From assembly GCA_029974015.1 (NCBI GenBank), contig JARKUF010000027.1, positions 62,001 through 126,000 of the forward strand: a stretch of DNA of 64,000 nucleotides, in the 5' to 3' direction. Made by a program: the position numbers and the translations under genes. This document shows positions 53,621 through 62,927 of the stretch, piece after piece (positions within the stretch are counted from its first letter, which is position 1; every line of letters starts with the position of its first letter). This DNA is from Spirochaetota bacterium (GTDB lineage Bacteria; Spirochaetota; UBA4802; JAGODF01). Under the pieces are notes generated by a model, which saw only the letters and a program-made list of their open reading frames with translations, was not told where the DNA came from and searched no databases.

Positions 53621-54766
53621 ATGTCATCTGAGTTGCTTAGAAACGTCACCATTGCAAAAGCGGTGTTGGGCGGATACGGCCTCGCATTCGTCGAAGGAAA
53701 GGCGGTCTTCGCCGCCGACACAATCCCCGGCGAAACGGCCGACCTTCGCGTTGTGCGCAGCAATTCTTCCCACATCTTCGCGGCTGTTGAAACAATCCTG
53801 GCGCCATCACCGCACCGCATAACCCCGAACTGCCCTCGTTTCGACGTCTGCGGAGGCTGCGATTATCTTCATATGGATTATGAAACGGAGCTTTCAATAA
53901 AGACGGATATCATCCGCGAAACCCTGATGCGGATAGGAAAGCTTCCTCTCGAAAAGCTTCCCCCAATCGAAACCCGACACTCTGAACGCTTCGGATACAG
54001 AGCAATTGCCGAAGTGAAGCTCGAAAGCGGACGAACGGGCCTGTACCGCAGGGAGAGCAATGAATTGGTCCCCTTTCCGGCCGGAGGCTGCCCGGTCCTC
54101 TGTACACAACTCGCCGCCGGAATCGCCGGAGCGGAGGGCGCCCATGGAAAAGGTTTCCGGATCGCCGTGGGAAGCGACGGCGTCCCGCACTCCACACTGG
54201 AGGGAAGCCCCGTCATCACGGAAATGGAGGACGATGCGGTCCTGGAGCGGGAGGTCCGCGGCTTCTATCAGGCGAACCGCCTCCTGCGCGGCGCGATGCG
54301 GGAGACGGTGAGGCGATACGCGGACCTCGGAGGCGGGGGCTCGTTTATCGACATCGCCTGCGGTGTGGGGTTTTTCAGCCTGGACCTCGCCCGCCGCGGC
54401 GCCTCCGGGGCCGGTTACGATATCGACCGCGAGAGCATCCGCTGGGCGCGCCATAATGCCCGGCGAAACGGCGCCGGTTCCGTCCGCTTTGAGGTAAAAG
54501 ACATGGCCAGGCTCGAACCTGTCTCCGGGCCTTTGGACGCGATTATTGTGGACCCGCCCCGGGCGGGACTTCCGAAAAAGGCGCGGCGGGGCATCGCCTT
54601 CCTGGAACCCGGAAGCATCGTCTATGTCTCCTGTAATCCCGCCACCTTCGCGCGGGACGCCAGAGATTTCACAGCGGCGAAATACCTTCTTAGCGAACTC
54701 ACCTTCATCGACATGTTTCCCGGCACCGGGCATATTGAGCTCATCGGGCAGTTTAAAAAAGCGTGA
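53621..54766 (+). CDS. RlmD/TrmA-family RNA (uracil-5-)-methyltransferase, second copy
   Basis: From ATG 53621 (GGAAG just upstream) the protein has 381 residues. It begins with a TRAM-like beta region (TIAKAVLGGYGLAFVEGKAVFAADTIPGE), then iron-sulphur cysteines CPRFDVCGGCDYLHM, SAM-binding FIDIACGVGFFSLDLA, VDPPRAGLPK, and the catalytic IVYVSCNPATFARD. It is a paralogue of the gene at 4281, but with the TRAM domain and without the zinc ribbon. It probably modifies U in 23S rRNA or tRNA (RlmD- or TrmFO-independent m5U). No promoter is obvious. The next gene lies 233 bp away. Confidence 0.88.
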   Translation: MSSELLRNVTIAKAVLGGYGLAFVEGKAVFAADTIPGETADLRVVRSNSSHIFAAVETILAPSPHRITPNCPRFDVCGGCDYLHMDYETELSIKTDIIRETLMRIGKLPLEKLPPIETRHSERFGYRAIAEVKLESGRTGLYRRESNELVPFPAGGCPVLCTQLAAGIAGAEGAHGKGFRIAVGSDGVPHSTLEGSPVITEMEDDAVLEREVRGFYQANRLLRGAMRETVRRYADLGGGGSFIDIACGVGFFSLDLARRGASGAGYDIDRESIRWARHNARRNGAGSVRFEVKDMARLEPVSGPLDAIIVDPPRAGLPKKARRGIAFLEPGSIVYVSCNPATFARDARDFTAAKYLLSELTFIDMFPGTGHIELIGQFKKA

Positions 54767-54999
54767 CGGAAGAGCCTCAATTAAAACCCTGCAAAAAGGC
54801 GGCGGCGTCCATGCGCCCATTCCCCTGCCCTGGTTGGTCCGCCGCGTTTTTTATCGAGTCATTCTCCGGCTTTTCCTTCCCTTCGGCAGCACTCTTTCCG
54901 GGAAGCCCGATAAAAAGTACTTGCCTTCCCCGAATTTCCCATCGATCATATCATCCTGAAAAGGCGTTGTAACATTGTGCTTCGAAAAGGTACCGCCCC

Positions 55000-56199
55000 A
55001 TGCTTACAAAAACCCAGCTTGAAAAATACGCCGATGTCCTGATCTGGGGACTCGAGACCTCCCGCACCAGGCCATATCGTCCCCATGACCTCATACACCT
55101 GCGTTTCGACACGGCCGCCCTGCCCCTGGCAGAGATACTTTATACGAAGCTCACCATGAAAAAACGAAACGTGGTGCCCCGGTCCCTCCTCACCCCCGTC
55201 ATGGAGAGGGCTTTTTACCAGCATTCCGACAAAAAGCTCCGCTCCTTCGTGGGAAGCTGGGAGAAGCATTTTTTCGGCGAGATCCACGGAAACATTTTTC
55301 TTTCGGCGCCCACATCGCTGACAAACCTTAAAGATATCGACCCCAAAAAGCTCAACGAGGTGGCCCTGGCCCGTCGGCCATTGAGAAAAATCATGGAGAA
55401 ACGGGAGGAACAGGGCCTTTTCGGCTGGACCCTCTGCACGGTCCCCACGTCGGAGCTCGCGAAGCGGGCGCGCATTTCCCTGAAGGAGTACACCGCTCAG
55501 ATAGTCAAGGCCTGTTTCCTCAACGAAAAAGACCCGGTGCAAAAATGGAAGGATATCCACCTCAATGCCGGGGAAATTAAAAAATGGCTCTCCTCTCTGA
55601 AAATCCAAAACATCCACATGGAGTCCGAAAACTGCGACCTTTTCCTCACCATGGGGGAAAGGCGCCGTTTCCTCGGAATATCGGGCCACAACATACCCTC
55701 TTTTGAACTGTTCACATCCCCCGACTGGCGCGGTACCAGGGGAAGGTATTACGCCAACCTTCCCTCGTACCGCAGCGGCAATTACGTTAGCGGCGTGACC
55801 CTCGATTTCCGGGCGGGAAACGTGGTGAAGTGCCGCGCCCATAGGGGAGGGGAGTTCCTTCGCCAGATGGTCGCCATGGACGAAGGGTCGAAGAGGATCG
55901 GGGAATTTTCCCTCACGGACCGCCGCTTTTCCAGAATAGACCGCTTTATGGCGGACACCCTCTTCGATGAAAATTACGGCGGCGCCCACGGCAACAGCCA
56001 TATCGCCATCGGGACATCCTACTCCGACACCTTCGATGGGAATCCCGCCTCCCTCACGCCGGCCATGAAGAAAAAGCTCGGCTTCAATGACTCGGCCCTC
56101 CACTGGGACCTGGTGAACACCGAAGACAAGCGCGTCACCGCCGTACTCAAGGGCGGGAAAAAGGTGACGATCTACGAGAAGGGAATGTTCACCCTTTAA
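55000..56199 (+). CDS. M29-family (thermophilic-type) aminopeptidase
   Basis: This 399-residue metallopeptidase is soluble. Family motifs are ISGHNIPSFELFTSPDWRGTRG, GEFSLTDRRFSRIDRFMADTLFDENYGGAHGNSHIAIGTSYSD with metal ligands, HWDLVNTEDKRVTAVLKGGKKVTIYEKGMF near the end, and an early LIWGLETSRTR. It removes N-terminal residues from peptides using two metal ions in the cytoplasm. Length (about 400) is typical of AmpS/PepS. It is monocistronic, with a promoter not clearly seen. No odd features. Confidence 0.9.
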   Translation: MLTKTQLEKYADVLIWGLETSRTRPYRPHDLIHLRFDTAALPLAEILYTKLTMKKRNVVPRSLLTPVMERAFYQHSDKKLRSFVGSWEKHFFGEIHGNIFLSAPTSLTNLKDIDPKKLNEVALARRPLRKIMEKREEQGLFGWTLCTVPTSELAKRARISLKEYTAQIVKACFLNEKDPVQKWKDIHLNAGEIKKWLSSLKIQNIHMESENCDLFLTMGERRRFLGISGHNIPSFELFTSPDWRGTRGRYYANLPSYRSGNYVSGVTLDFRAGNVVKCRAHRGGEFLRQMVAMDEGSKRIGEFSLTDRRFSRIDRFMADTLFDENYGGAHGNSHIAIGTSYSDTFDGNPASLTPAMKKKLGFNDSALHWDLVNTEDKRVTAVLKGGKKVTIYEKGMFTL

Positions 56200-56323
56200 T
56201 CGCCGGGCGGCCCCGGCTTTGCACCGCTTTATAAGCCCGGGGCGATGTCAATTTTCTTATTGACACCATGGATGCCTCCTGCCATGTACGTGGGAACGCC
56301 ACGAGGAGGGCCGGAGCAAACCA

Positions 56324-57559
56324 ATGGAAGACAACATCAAGTTCATCGGTGAAAGCCTTTACCGATTTCAGTCCGCCATAAACGAGAGCGGAATTTCCCT
56401 GGAAGACTACATCCGGGAAAACTACGTGAAGAAATGGCTTTCCGACGAGCTCTATCACGCCTCCGCCATCCGGACCACCTTTGTAAATTCGATAAACGAT
56501 TTCCTGGCCGGGGAAAACCTTCTGAACCTCGAGAAGGTGATGCTAAGCATCATCACGGACCCCCTGGCCTATGACATCGAACGGACCCCGGCCATCCAGT
56601 ACAAAGGCCACACCTATCTTACGACCCACAGCATGATTTACAGCAAATTCCTCGCGTGCTCAAACCCCAGGCTTCGGGGCATTTACGTGGATTCACCCAA
56701 CATTCGCCTGGAAATAGAAAGCCCCACAAACGTCCAGCGGGGCCGTTATCTGGCGGACTTCTCCCAGATCGATATTGAACTTAAGAGACGCCGCAATGTG
56801 GACTTCAGCCGCTACATGAACGACAGGGACGGCGTCCTGGAGATTCTGCGCGAAGACATGGACATCATCAAAAACTTTATCGAGAGGATGATAGTCCACG
56901 CCTGCCGGGAAATCAACCGGAAAAATGCCGACGATCTGGTCAGGCTCGGCGTGGTACTGGAGGTCCCGACCGTCCCCTTCCCGACATTCACGAAAGACCG
57001 GCTGACCGAAAAGTACGGGGCAAGGAACTACGAGGAAGCCGCCGGAGAGGACACCCCCTCCCAGTTTTTCTGGATCACGGGGCTCCTGCGCGAAAACTAC
57101 GACCTGGTGTATCCTTATCTCACTCCGGGCGGCGGAAAGATAGACATGAAGGGGATCCCATCCGAAAGCATCTTTAATTTCGACATCTGCGCAAAGAGCA
57201 TAGACCTGAAAACCGGGAAACAGACGCCCGCCAAGGAGGTCCTCTCCGGGGCCATCCGGGAATGGCTCTTCGAGCCCATCATCGAACGAATCATCGACAA
57301 CAAGGTGCTCCCGGTGCGGCCCATAATAAGGAACGGAAACATAGAAAATATCAACGAGCTGGGAGGATACGGCCCCTTCCTGTATTTCGCCTCCATGAAG
57401 GACGCCGACGGAAAACCCATCTTCCCCGACACCATGGGGGGAGGCATTGGCGTGGAGCGCACCCTCTACGCGCTCCTTCGCGGGGATAAGATAACCAAGA
57501 TCGACGATGTCACCTTCTTCGGGAAGAACCCCGATTCCCACCCCATATACCTGTACTGA
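56324..57559 (+). CDS. AsnRS/AspRS-like class II paralogue (possible tRNA-independent asparagine synthetase)
   Basis: This 411-residue protein has a class II aminoacyl-tRNA-synthetase-like core without the N-terminal OB anticodon domain. Motif 2 resembles [13 protein letters not shown] (about residues 140-152), parallel to [13 protein letters not shown] of the neighbouring AsnS. Motif 3 is [17 protein letters not shown] (about 370-386). Archaeal AsnRS paralogues of this build (AS-AR) make asparagine from aspartate, ATP and ammonia without tRNA. The N-terminal 130 residues are not recognised. It precedes asnS by 13 bp, on one transcript. It could instead be an editing or other amino-acid-activating protein. 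Confidence 0.65.
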   Translation: MEDNIKFIGESLYRFQSAINESGISLEDYIRENYVKKWLSDELYHASAIRTTFVNSINDFLAGENLLNLEKVMLSIITDPLAYDIERTPAIQYKGHTYLTTHSMIYSKFLACSNPRLRGIYVDSPNIRLEIESPTNVQRGRYLADFSQIDIELKRRRNVDFSRYMNDRDGVLEILREDMDIIKNFIERMIVHACREINRKNADDLVRLGVVLEVPTVPFPTFTKDRLTEKYGARNYEEAAGEDTPSQFFWITGLLRENYDLVYPYLTPGGGKIDMKGIPSESIFNFDICAKSIDLKTGKQTPAKEVLSGAIREWLFEPIIERIIDNKVLPVRPIIRNGNIENINELGGYGPFLYFASMKDADGKPIFPDTMGGGIGVERTLYALLRGDKITKIDDVTFFGKNPDSHPIYLY

Positions 57560-57572
57560 GGAGCCCCGGACC

Positions 57573-58958
57573 ATGGAAAAATCGGTCAAGGAAATAATGG
57601 CCCTGCCCGGCGACGGAAGAAAAATAACCGTCGAGGGATGGGTTCGCACCAAGCGGGAGTCGAAGAGCGTCTGTTTTCTGGAAATTAGCGACGGGTCCAC
57701 CGTCCACAACCTCCAGGTCGTAGCGTCCCGGGAGGACCCCCGTTATTCCGCCCTCATACCCAGGACCGCCACCGGGGCAAGCCTGCGGGTCACCGGAAGC
57801 CTCGTGGCCTCCCAGGGCTCCGGCCAGAGCGTTGAATTGGCCGCGGAGGAAATCCATCTCTATGGCGAGGCCCCGGCCGACACCTATCCCCTGCAGAAGA
57901 AGCGCCACTCCTTCGAATTTCTTCGGGAAATCGCGCATCTTCGGCCCCGGACAAACACCTTCGGAGCCGTTGCCAGGGTCCGAAGCGCCATGAGTTTCGC
58001 CATCCACAAATTTTTCAACGAGCGGGGCTTCGTGTATGTCCATACACCAATCATCACAGGAAACGACTGCGAAGGGGCGGGCAATATGTTCCAGGTGACG
58101 ACCCTCCCCCTGGAAGGGCCTCCCCTGCATGAAGGAAAGGTCGACTACTCACAGGATTTCTTCGGCAAGAAGGCCTCCCTCACCGTAAGCGGCCAACTCG
58201 AGGGCGAAGCCTATGCCACGGCCCTTACGAAAATCTACACCTTCGGGCCCACATTCCGCGCAGAGAACTCCAACACATCGAGGCACCTGGCGGAGTTCTG
58301 GATGATCGAACCCGAGATGGCCTTCTGCGACATCAACGGGAACATGGACATCGCCGAGGAGTTTATAAAATATATCTTCTCCCATGTCCTGGAGCATTGC
58401 CCCGATGATATGGATTTTTTCAACAGCCGAATTGATAAGGAAATCATCGCCACCATCGGAAATATAATAGAAAGCCGCTTTGAACGGATCAACTACACCA
58501 GCGCCGTGGAGCTGCTTGAAAAATCGGGGGAGAGCTTCGAGTTTCCCGTGAAATGGGGAATAGACCTCCAGTCGGAGCACGAGCGCTTCATCACCGAGAA
58601 GGTCTACAAAAAGCCGGTAATCATCACAGACTATCCGAAAGGCATCAAGGCCTTCTACATGAAACAGAACGACGACGGAAAGACCGTCCGGGCCATGGAC
58701 ATTCTGGTGCCGCGCTTAGGGGAGATCATAGGAGGGAGCGAAAGGGAGGCCGATTACGAAAAACTCCGCGCGCGCATGGCGGAGATGGGCCTCGATCCGA
58801 AAGAATACTGGTGGTATCTTGACCTGCGTCGCTTCGGAACGGTCCCCCATTCTGGATTCGGCCTCGGTTTCGAACGGCTCATCCAGTTTGCCACCGGAAT
58901 GCAGAACATCCGCGACGTGATACCGTTTCCCAGGTGCGTCAATACCCTCGATTTTTGA
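57573..58958 (+). CDS. asnS: Asparaginyl-tRNA synthetase
   Basis: This 461-residue class IIb synthetase has an N-terminal OB-fold ([25 protein letters not shown]). Motif 2 is [24 protein letters not shown], and motif 3 is [15 protein letters not shown]. These match AsnS and not AspS. It charges tRNA-Asn directly, so the amidotransferase route is not required for this tRNA. The ORF track begins 22 codons earlier inside the paralogue gene; ATG 57573 lies 13 bp after that gene's stop, with GAGGAG upstream. The pair suggests linked asparagine supply and charging. Confidence 0.95.
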   Translation: MEKSVKEIMALPGDGRKITVEGWVRTKRESKSVCFLEISDGSTVHNLQVVASREDPRYSALIPRTATGASLRVTGSLVASQGSGQSVELAAEEIHLYGEAPADTYPLQKKRHSFEFLREIAHLRPRTNTFGAVARVRSAMSFAIHKFFNERGFVYVHTPIITGNDCEGAGNMFQVTTLPLEGPPLHEGKVDYSQDFFGKKASLTVSGQLEGEAYATALTKIYTFGPTFRAENSNTSRHLAEFWMIEPEMAFCDINGNMDIAEEFIKYIFSHVLEHCPDDMDFFNSRIDKEIIATIGNIIESRFERINYTSAVELLEKSGESFEFPVKWGIDLQSEHERFITEKVYKKPVIITDYPKGIKAFYMKQNDDGKTVRAMDILVPRLGEIIGGSEREADYEKLRARMAEMGLDPKEYWWYLDLRRFGTVPHSGFGLGFERLIQFATGMQNIRDVIPFPRCVNTLDF

Positions 58959-59142
58959 CGGCGGGGTGCGGCCCGCGACCGGGTATTTCGCCACAGGACG
59001 GCGACTATGAAAAGGGCCGCGCTTCCGGACGCCAAAAAGGCTTGAATTTACCGCACCGAAGTTGTACAGTCCTCCCGACGGCAAAAAACGTACGGGACAG
59101 CTCCCGCAAAAATCCTAAAAAAAATTTCACCGGGAAACCGCC

Positions 59143-60438
59143 ATGAAACATTCCGACACTGAAGTCCACCGCATCGGCGCCTGCCAATACGACTCACCTC
59201 TGGAAATACCCCACTTTATCGATGATGAGGCCCGCGTGATCATCGATGTGGAGTACAACAAAATAGAGGCGTCCTTCCGGCAGAGCGGATCGGCTCTGTC
59301 TTTCGAGAACGCCGGGCCCCGCCGTAAGATATTCTTCGACCCGGTGAAGACAACCGCCGCCATCGTCACCTGCGGGGGCCTCTGCCCGGGGCTCAACAAT
59401 GTCATCAAGGGCCTTGTGGATACCCTCTTTTACCAATACGGGGTCAAGCGGATATTGGGAATCCCCTATGGCTACGAGGGGCTCAATCCCGCCTATGGCC
59501 ATGGCATGTTGCCCCTCACCCCGGAAAGCGTGGAGGACATCCACGAAAAGGGCGGGTCCATTCTCGGCTCTTCCAGGGGAATGCAGGACATAGGGACCAT
59601 GGTGGACACCCTCATACGGGAAAACATCTCCATCCTCTTTACCATCGGGGGAGACGGCACCTTCCATGGGGCCCGGGACATTTATGAAGAGACGAGGCGC
59701 CGGGGACTTTCCATTTCAATTGCGGGCATTCCAAAGACCATCGACAATGACATCAACTTTGTGGACCGGACCTTCGGCTTCTCCACGGCGGTTTCAATCG
59801 CCACCATGGCCCTCACGGGGGCCCATGCCGAGGCCAAAGGCGCGCGAAACGGAATCGGCCTGGTCAAGGTGATGGGCCGCGACTCCGGCTTCATAGCGAC
59901 CTACACCGCCCTGGCCTCCAATGTGGCGAACTACGTCCTCATACGCGAGGTCCCATTTCTCATCGACGGCCCGGGCGGCCTCCTGGAGCATTTGCAGCGC
60001 CGCCTGGAGGAGCGCCGACACGCAGTCATCCTCGTCGCCGAGGGGGCAGGGCAGGAACATTTTCAAGACAAAAGGGGAACGGACGCCTCGGGGAATATTC
60101 GTTACGGCGATATCGGCGTATATCTTAAAGACCGCATTACCGAACATTTCAAGAAAACCAATTTTCACTGCAACCTGAAGTACATCGACCCAAGCTACAT
60201 CATCCGAAGCATGCCAGCGGCCGCCGATGACGCGGTCTTCTGTATCATGCTGGCCCAGAACGCCGTCCACGGCGCCATGGCGGGAAAGAGCGGTTTTATG
60301 GTGGGGCGCTGGAACAACTACTTTACCTTCATGCCCCTGTCCCTGGCCATCGAGAAGAGGAAGGTAGTCGATCCCAACGGCTACCTCTGGTCCATAGTTC
60401 GGGAAGCCACGGGACAGCCCAATTTCGGCCCTCAATGA
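59143..60438 (+). CDS. 6-phosphofructokinase (spirochaete/protist-type)
   Basis: This 431-residue phosphofructokinase contains CGGLCPGLNNVIKGLV, TIGGDGTFHGA, GIPKTIDNDINF, VKVMGRDSGFIATY and a C-terminal DPSYIIRS. The donor-selecting positions read GGDG (Gly, as in ATP enzymes) and GIPKT (Lys, as in PPi enzymes). This mix is known from ATP-dependent PFKs of trypanosomes and relatives, so ATP use is likelier than PPi. It is the main glycolytic control step. Length fits that group. CGGGAAACC lies before the ATG, but the ribosome-binding site is weak. Confidence 0.9.
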   Translation: MKHSDTEVHRIGACQYDSPLEIPHFIDDEARVIIDVEYNKIEASFRQSGSALSFENAGPRRKIFFDPVKTTAAIVTCGGLCPGLNNVIKGLVDTLFYQYGVKRILGIPYGYEGLNPAYGHGMLPLTPESVEDIHEKGGSILGSSRGMQDIGTMVDTLIRENISILFTIGGDGTFHGARDIYEETRRRGLSISIAGIPKTIDNDINFVDRTFGFSTAVSIATMALTGAHAEAKGARNGIGLVKVMGRDSGFIATYTALASNVANYVLIREVPFLIDGPGGLLEHLQRRLEERRHAVILVAEGAGQEHFQDKRGTDASGNIRYGDIGVYLKDRITEHFKKTNFHCNLKYIDPSYIIRSMPAAADDAVFCIMLAQNAVHGAMAGKSGFMVGRWNNYFTFMPLSLAIEKRKVVDPNGYLWSIVREATGQPNFGPQ

Positions 60439-60466
60439 TATGAAGGGGCTGATGGCCTTCGACAAT

Positions 60467-60952
60467 CTATAAAAGCCCGCCGTCGGCGACGGAAATCGCC
60501 TCCCGCCTCCCAGAGCGATATTTCAGGGTGATGCGGTCCCGGAAAAAAGAGTACTCCTGGAGGTCTTCCTCCACCGTCCGGTGCCAGGACTTGCTCCCGT
60601 CCTGTGGGTCTACTTTAATGAGAAAGTACACGCCTTCGCCGTCGACGAACACCAGAAAAAGCTGTCCTTTGAAAAGCACATGAAGGAGGGAGCGTCCGGG
60701 AATATACCACTCCGTGGAACCGCTTTCCTTCCCCAGAGCAAGGAAGATGCCGTCCCTTGCGCTGTAATCGCATGCTACATAGTATCTGAGGGGGTCCTCC
60801 AAAACGGCCGTGATAACATGCCCTTCGGGGATTTTTTTCGCCCAGATTTTTTTCTCCCCCTCCCCACGGGCTTTGCAAAGGAGGATCGATTTACCTTCCT
60901 CGAAGACGAGCGCAGTCTCGCTCATTTCGAAACGGCAGACCGGTCCGTTCAT
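60467..60952 (-). CDS. Hypothetical protein (161 aa)
   Basis: The product is rich in aromatic residues and strands (YYVACDYSARDGIFLALGKESGSTEWYIPG), resembling single blades of PQQ- or kelch-type propellers, but the length is too short for a whole propeller. No signal peptide or catalytic residues are seen. It lies 15 bp after the cytidylate-kinase-like gene, on the same strand, and may share its transcript. MNGPVC has no clear ribosome-binding site; a start at MSETAL nine codons later is possible. Function unknown. Confidence 0.5.
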   Translation of the reverse strand: MNGPVCRFEMSETALVFEEGKSILLCKARGEGEKKIWAKKIPEGHVITAVLEDPLRYYVACDYSARDGIFLALGKESGSTEWYIPGRSLLHVLFKGQLFLVFVDGEGVYFLIKVDPQDGSKSWHRTVEEDLQEYSFFRDRITLKYRSGRREAISVADGGLL

Positions 60953-60967
60953 GCGGGTTACCGGATG

Positions 60968-61681
60968 CTATATTAGCTTTCGAGCCGCCATACCGCCGGC
61001 AATAATCTCGGCGGCTTCCCGGGCGTCGTACCGGGCGTTGTTGATGACGATATCGAAGTTGACCGGGTCGGCCGTGTCGAATTTCAGATATTCCCTGTAA
61101 AAACCGTCCCTTTCCCCGCTTTTCTCGGCGATGGTCCTCTCGGCCTCTTTCGTTTTTACGCCAAGAAGCCGGGAGATCCTCTCCACCCTCCATTCAAGTG
61201 GGGCCACGAGCCTCACATGAAACCCCCGGGGAAGGTCCCTCATGACGAAGGCCCCTCCGCGCCCAACGATAACTACAAATCCGTTGACGGCAAGGGTGCG
61301 GATCATTTCCGCCACCTTTCGGTGTACCGTTACCTGGGGAGGATAATTAGCGAAGAGGCCCTGAAAGTAAGTAGTCATCTGGCCCTGGGCGGCCGTAGTG
61401 AGGGTCTCCGCGATTTTGCGGGACAGTCCCATGTCCTTCATGATGCCGTCGATGACCAGCCTGTCGTACGCCGCCCAGGTTTTTCCGCCGACGCTCAGCT
61501 TCCCGGCAAGGGCGACGGCCGTCTCATAGCCGCCGCATCCGTATTCCCGGGATATCGTGACGAAGGGATGGTATCCCTTCTTCTCCTCTTTTTTGGAGAG
61601 CTTCTCCGCCTTCTCTTTCTCCCAGAGTTCGATCTGGTCGATGATGGATTCCCGTACTTTCTTCCTGTAGTCTTCAGACAT
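60968..61681 (-). CDS. Cytidylate-kinase-like protein
   Basis: This 237-residue protein matches the cytidylate-kinase-like family (Cytidylate_kin2), not canonical Cmk. After an N-terminal charged helix (IIDQIELWEKEKAEKLSKKE) comes FVTISREYGCGGYETAVALAGKL, where the P-loop is altered from GxxxxGK. VIVGRGGAFVMRDLPRGFHVRLVAP and RISRLLGV with NARY follow. It may phosphorylate nucleotides or another small molecule, or be non-catalytic. It is followed by the 161-aa protein and preceded by psd on the same strand. The substrate is not established. Confidence 0.8.
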   Translation of the reverse strand: MSEDYRKKVRESIIDQIELWEKEKAEKLSKKEEKKGYHPFVTISREYGCGGYETAVALAGKLSVGGKTWAAYDRLVIDGIMKDMGLSRKIAETLTTAAQGQMTTYFQGLFANYPPQVTVHRKVAEMIRTLAVNGFVVIVGRGGAFVMRDLPRGFHVRLVAPLEWRVERISRLLGVKTKEAERTIAEKSGERDGFYREYLKFDTADPVNFDIVINNARYDAREAAEIIAGGMAARKLI

Positions 61682-61719
61682 GGGGGGCCTCGCTCAACCG
61701 TATGTATCTGGCGGTGACA

Positions 61720-62562
61720 TCAACGCGCCAGAACGCCTATTCTTTCACCCATCCGCAACTTGCTTCCAAGGGAAAGCTCATCGAAACGGACCATTCCTTT
61801 TTCAAACACCAGCACCACAGTGGAGCCGAGGTTGAAAACGCCGAGTTCGCCGCCTTTCCTTACGGTTTTTTGTTCATCTTCAACATAGAGTCTTTCTTTC
61901 ATTGAACGAAAGGTTTTATTGGTCACAGGAGTATCGTAGCTAAGGGTTATCCTCCCTACATTGGCGGCCCCCACCATGCAGACCCCCGCCAGGCCGGAGG
62001 GAGCGCGCAGGTAGGTTGTTATGCGCTCGTTCACGGAAAAAAGATCGGGCATTGCCTTCACCATGAAATCCTGGACGGTGTAAAGCCTACCCGGAACATG
62101 CTGATATCCTAAAATAGTGCCATCAAGGGGGGCATGGATGCGGTGGTAATCTCCCGGAGAGAGATATAGGGTGATGAAATCGCCGTCGAGAAAATGGCGG
62201 TGCATCTCCGAAGGGACCAGGTCCCCAACGGAATAGGCGATTCCCTTGGCCTGAATGAGCATCGTGCCGTCAATGCGGCCATACTGGTCCACCCTGGCAT
62301 CCACCGGGGACACCACAGCATTGACAGCAGAATCGACGGGCCGCGCGCTGTCCTTAAGCCTCCTCGTGAAAAACTCATTGAATGTCCGAAATCCCGCAGC
62401 CGGTTCAACGTATTCCCCGGTATTGACGCCAAACTTCGCCGAGTACCAGGCAATGGCGCGCCTGAGGGCCCACCGCGGGAGAGGCAGTCTGGTTAAGACG
62501 CCAAAAATCCGCGAAATGAAACAGAGGGGCAAAATTTTATAAAAAACAACCGACTTTGTCAT
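61720..62562 (-). CDS. psd: Phosphatidylserine decarboxylase
   Basis: This 281-residue pyruvoyl enzyme decarboxylates phosphatidylserine to phosphatidylethanolamine at the inner membrane. It contains FNEFFTRRLKDSARPVD, VVSPVDARV, DFITLYLSPGDYHRIHAPLDG and the self-cleavage site LGSTVVLVFEKG, which forms the pyruvoyl group at the serine. From MTKSVVFYKILPLCF it fits short bacterial Psd. The ORF track adds 113 residues through repeat R8 and is rejected. A TTGACT/TATGAT promoter on the minus strand (62821-62850) drives it, with R8 in the leader. The cytidylate-kinase-like gene follows. Confidence 0.92.
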   Translation of the reverse strand: MTKSVVFYKILPLCFISRIFGVLTRLPLPRWALRRAIAWYSAKFGVNTGEYVEPAAGFRTFNEFFTRRLKDSARPVDSAVNAVVSPVDARVDQYGRIDGTMLIQAKGIAYSVGDLVPSEMHRHFLDGDFITLYLSPGDYHRIHAPLDGTILGYQHVPGRLYTVQDFMVKAMPDLFSVNERITTYLRAPSGLAGVCMVGAANVGRITLSYDTPVTNKTFRSMKERLYVEDEQKTVRKGGELGVFNLGSTVVLVFEKGMVRFDELSLGSKLRMGERIGVLAR

Positions 62563-62647
62563 TCTACCGCCACCGGAGCCTGTCAAAAGTGGGATAACTA
62601 ATTGGGAAAGTAGAGAACTTCTACCATTTCCCGCACACATAACCTGT

Positions 62648-62812
62648 GGGAACCAAAAAAATATTTTTTTAAGATCCCATAAATTGCCTACCGCAAGTTT
62701 GGCACTCAGATTGTCCTCTCCGCCGAGGGCGTGCAGGAAAACCTGATTCTTAGAGTTTGCCATAAGTTTTCCGCCGCTTACAGCGGAGGGAAAACACAAA
62801 ATTGAGGCCGCC
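62648..62812 (+). repeat. Dispersed palindromic repeat, copy R8 (degenerate, two hairpins)
   Basis: A/T palindrome GGGAACCAAAAAAATATTTT closing AAGATCCC (62648-62678), linker ATAAATTG with ACTCAGA, a first imperfect hairpin (CTCCGCC...AGGAAAACCTGATT), AGAGTTTGCC tail, and a second hairpin GTTTTCCGCCGC/GCGGAGGGAAAAC. The order is the same as in R7. It is more diverged than other copies. It would lie in the psd leader. Confidence 0.75.
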
Positions 62813-62820
62813 GGATATTT

Positions 62821-62850
62821 ATCATAAGCCGGAACAGTCGATGAAGTCAA
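62821..62850 (-). promoter_or_regulatory. Sigma70 promoter of psd
   Basis: TTGACT (62845-62850), 18 bp, TATGAT (62821-62826) on the minus strand. Start about 62814, at the edge of R8. The region 62563-62927 otherwise holds only R8 and no gene. Confidence 0.6.
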
Positions 62851-62927
62851 GAAATAAAATCGTCCTTCGCTTTGTAGAGTAACCGGCCGCGAAGGGGGCA
62901 TGGAACATCAGGGGCTTCCTTTGAAAC

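Noticed and set aside
61720-62901. ORF-track start of psd at 62901 (extra 113 residues)
   Set aside because: The extension is translated repeat R8 and promoter region; Psd homology starts at MTKSVVFYKI (62562).
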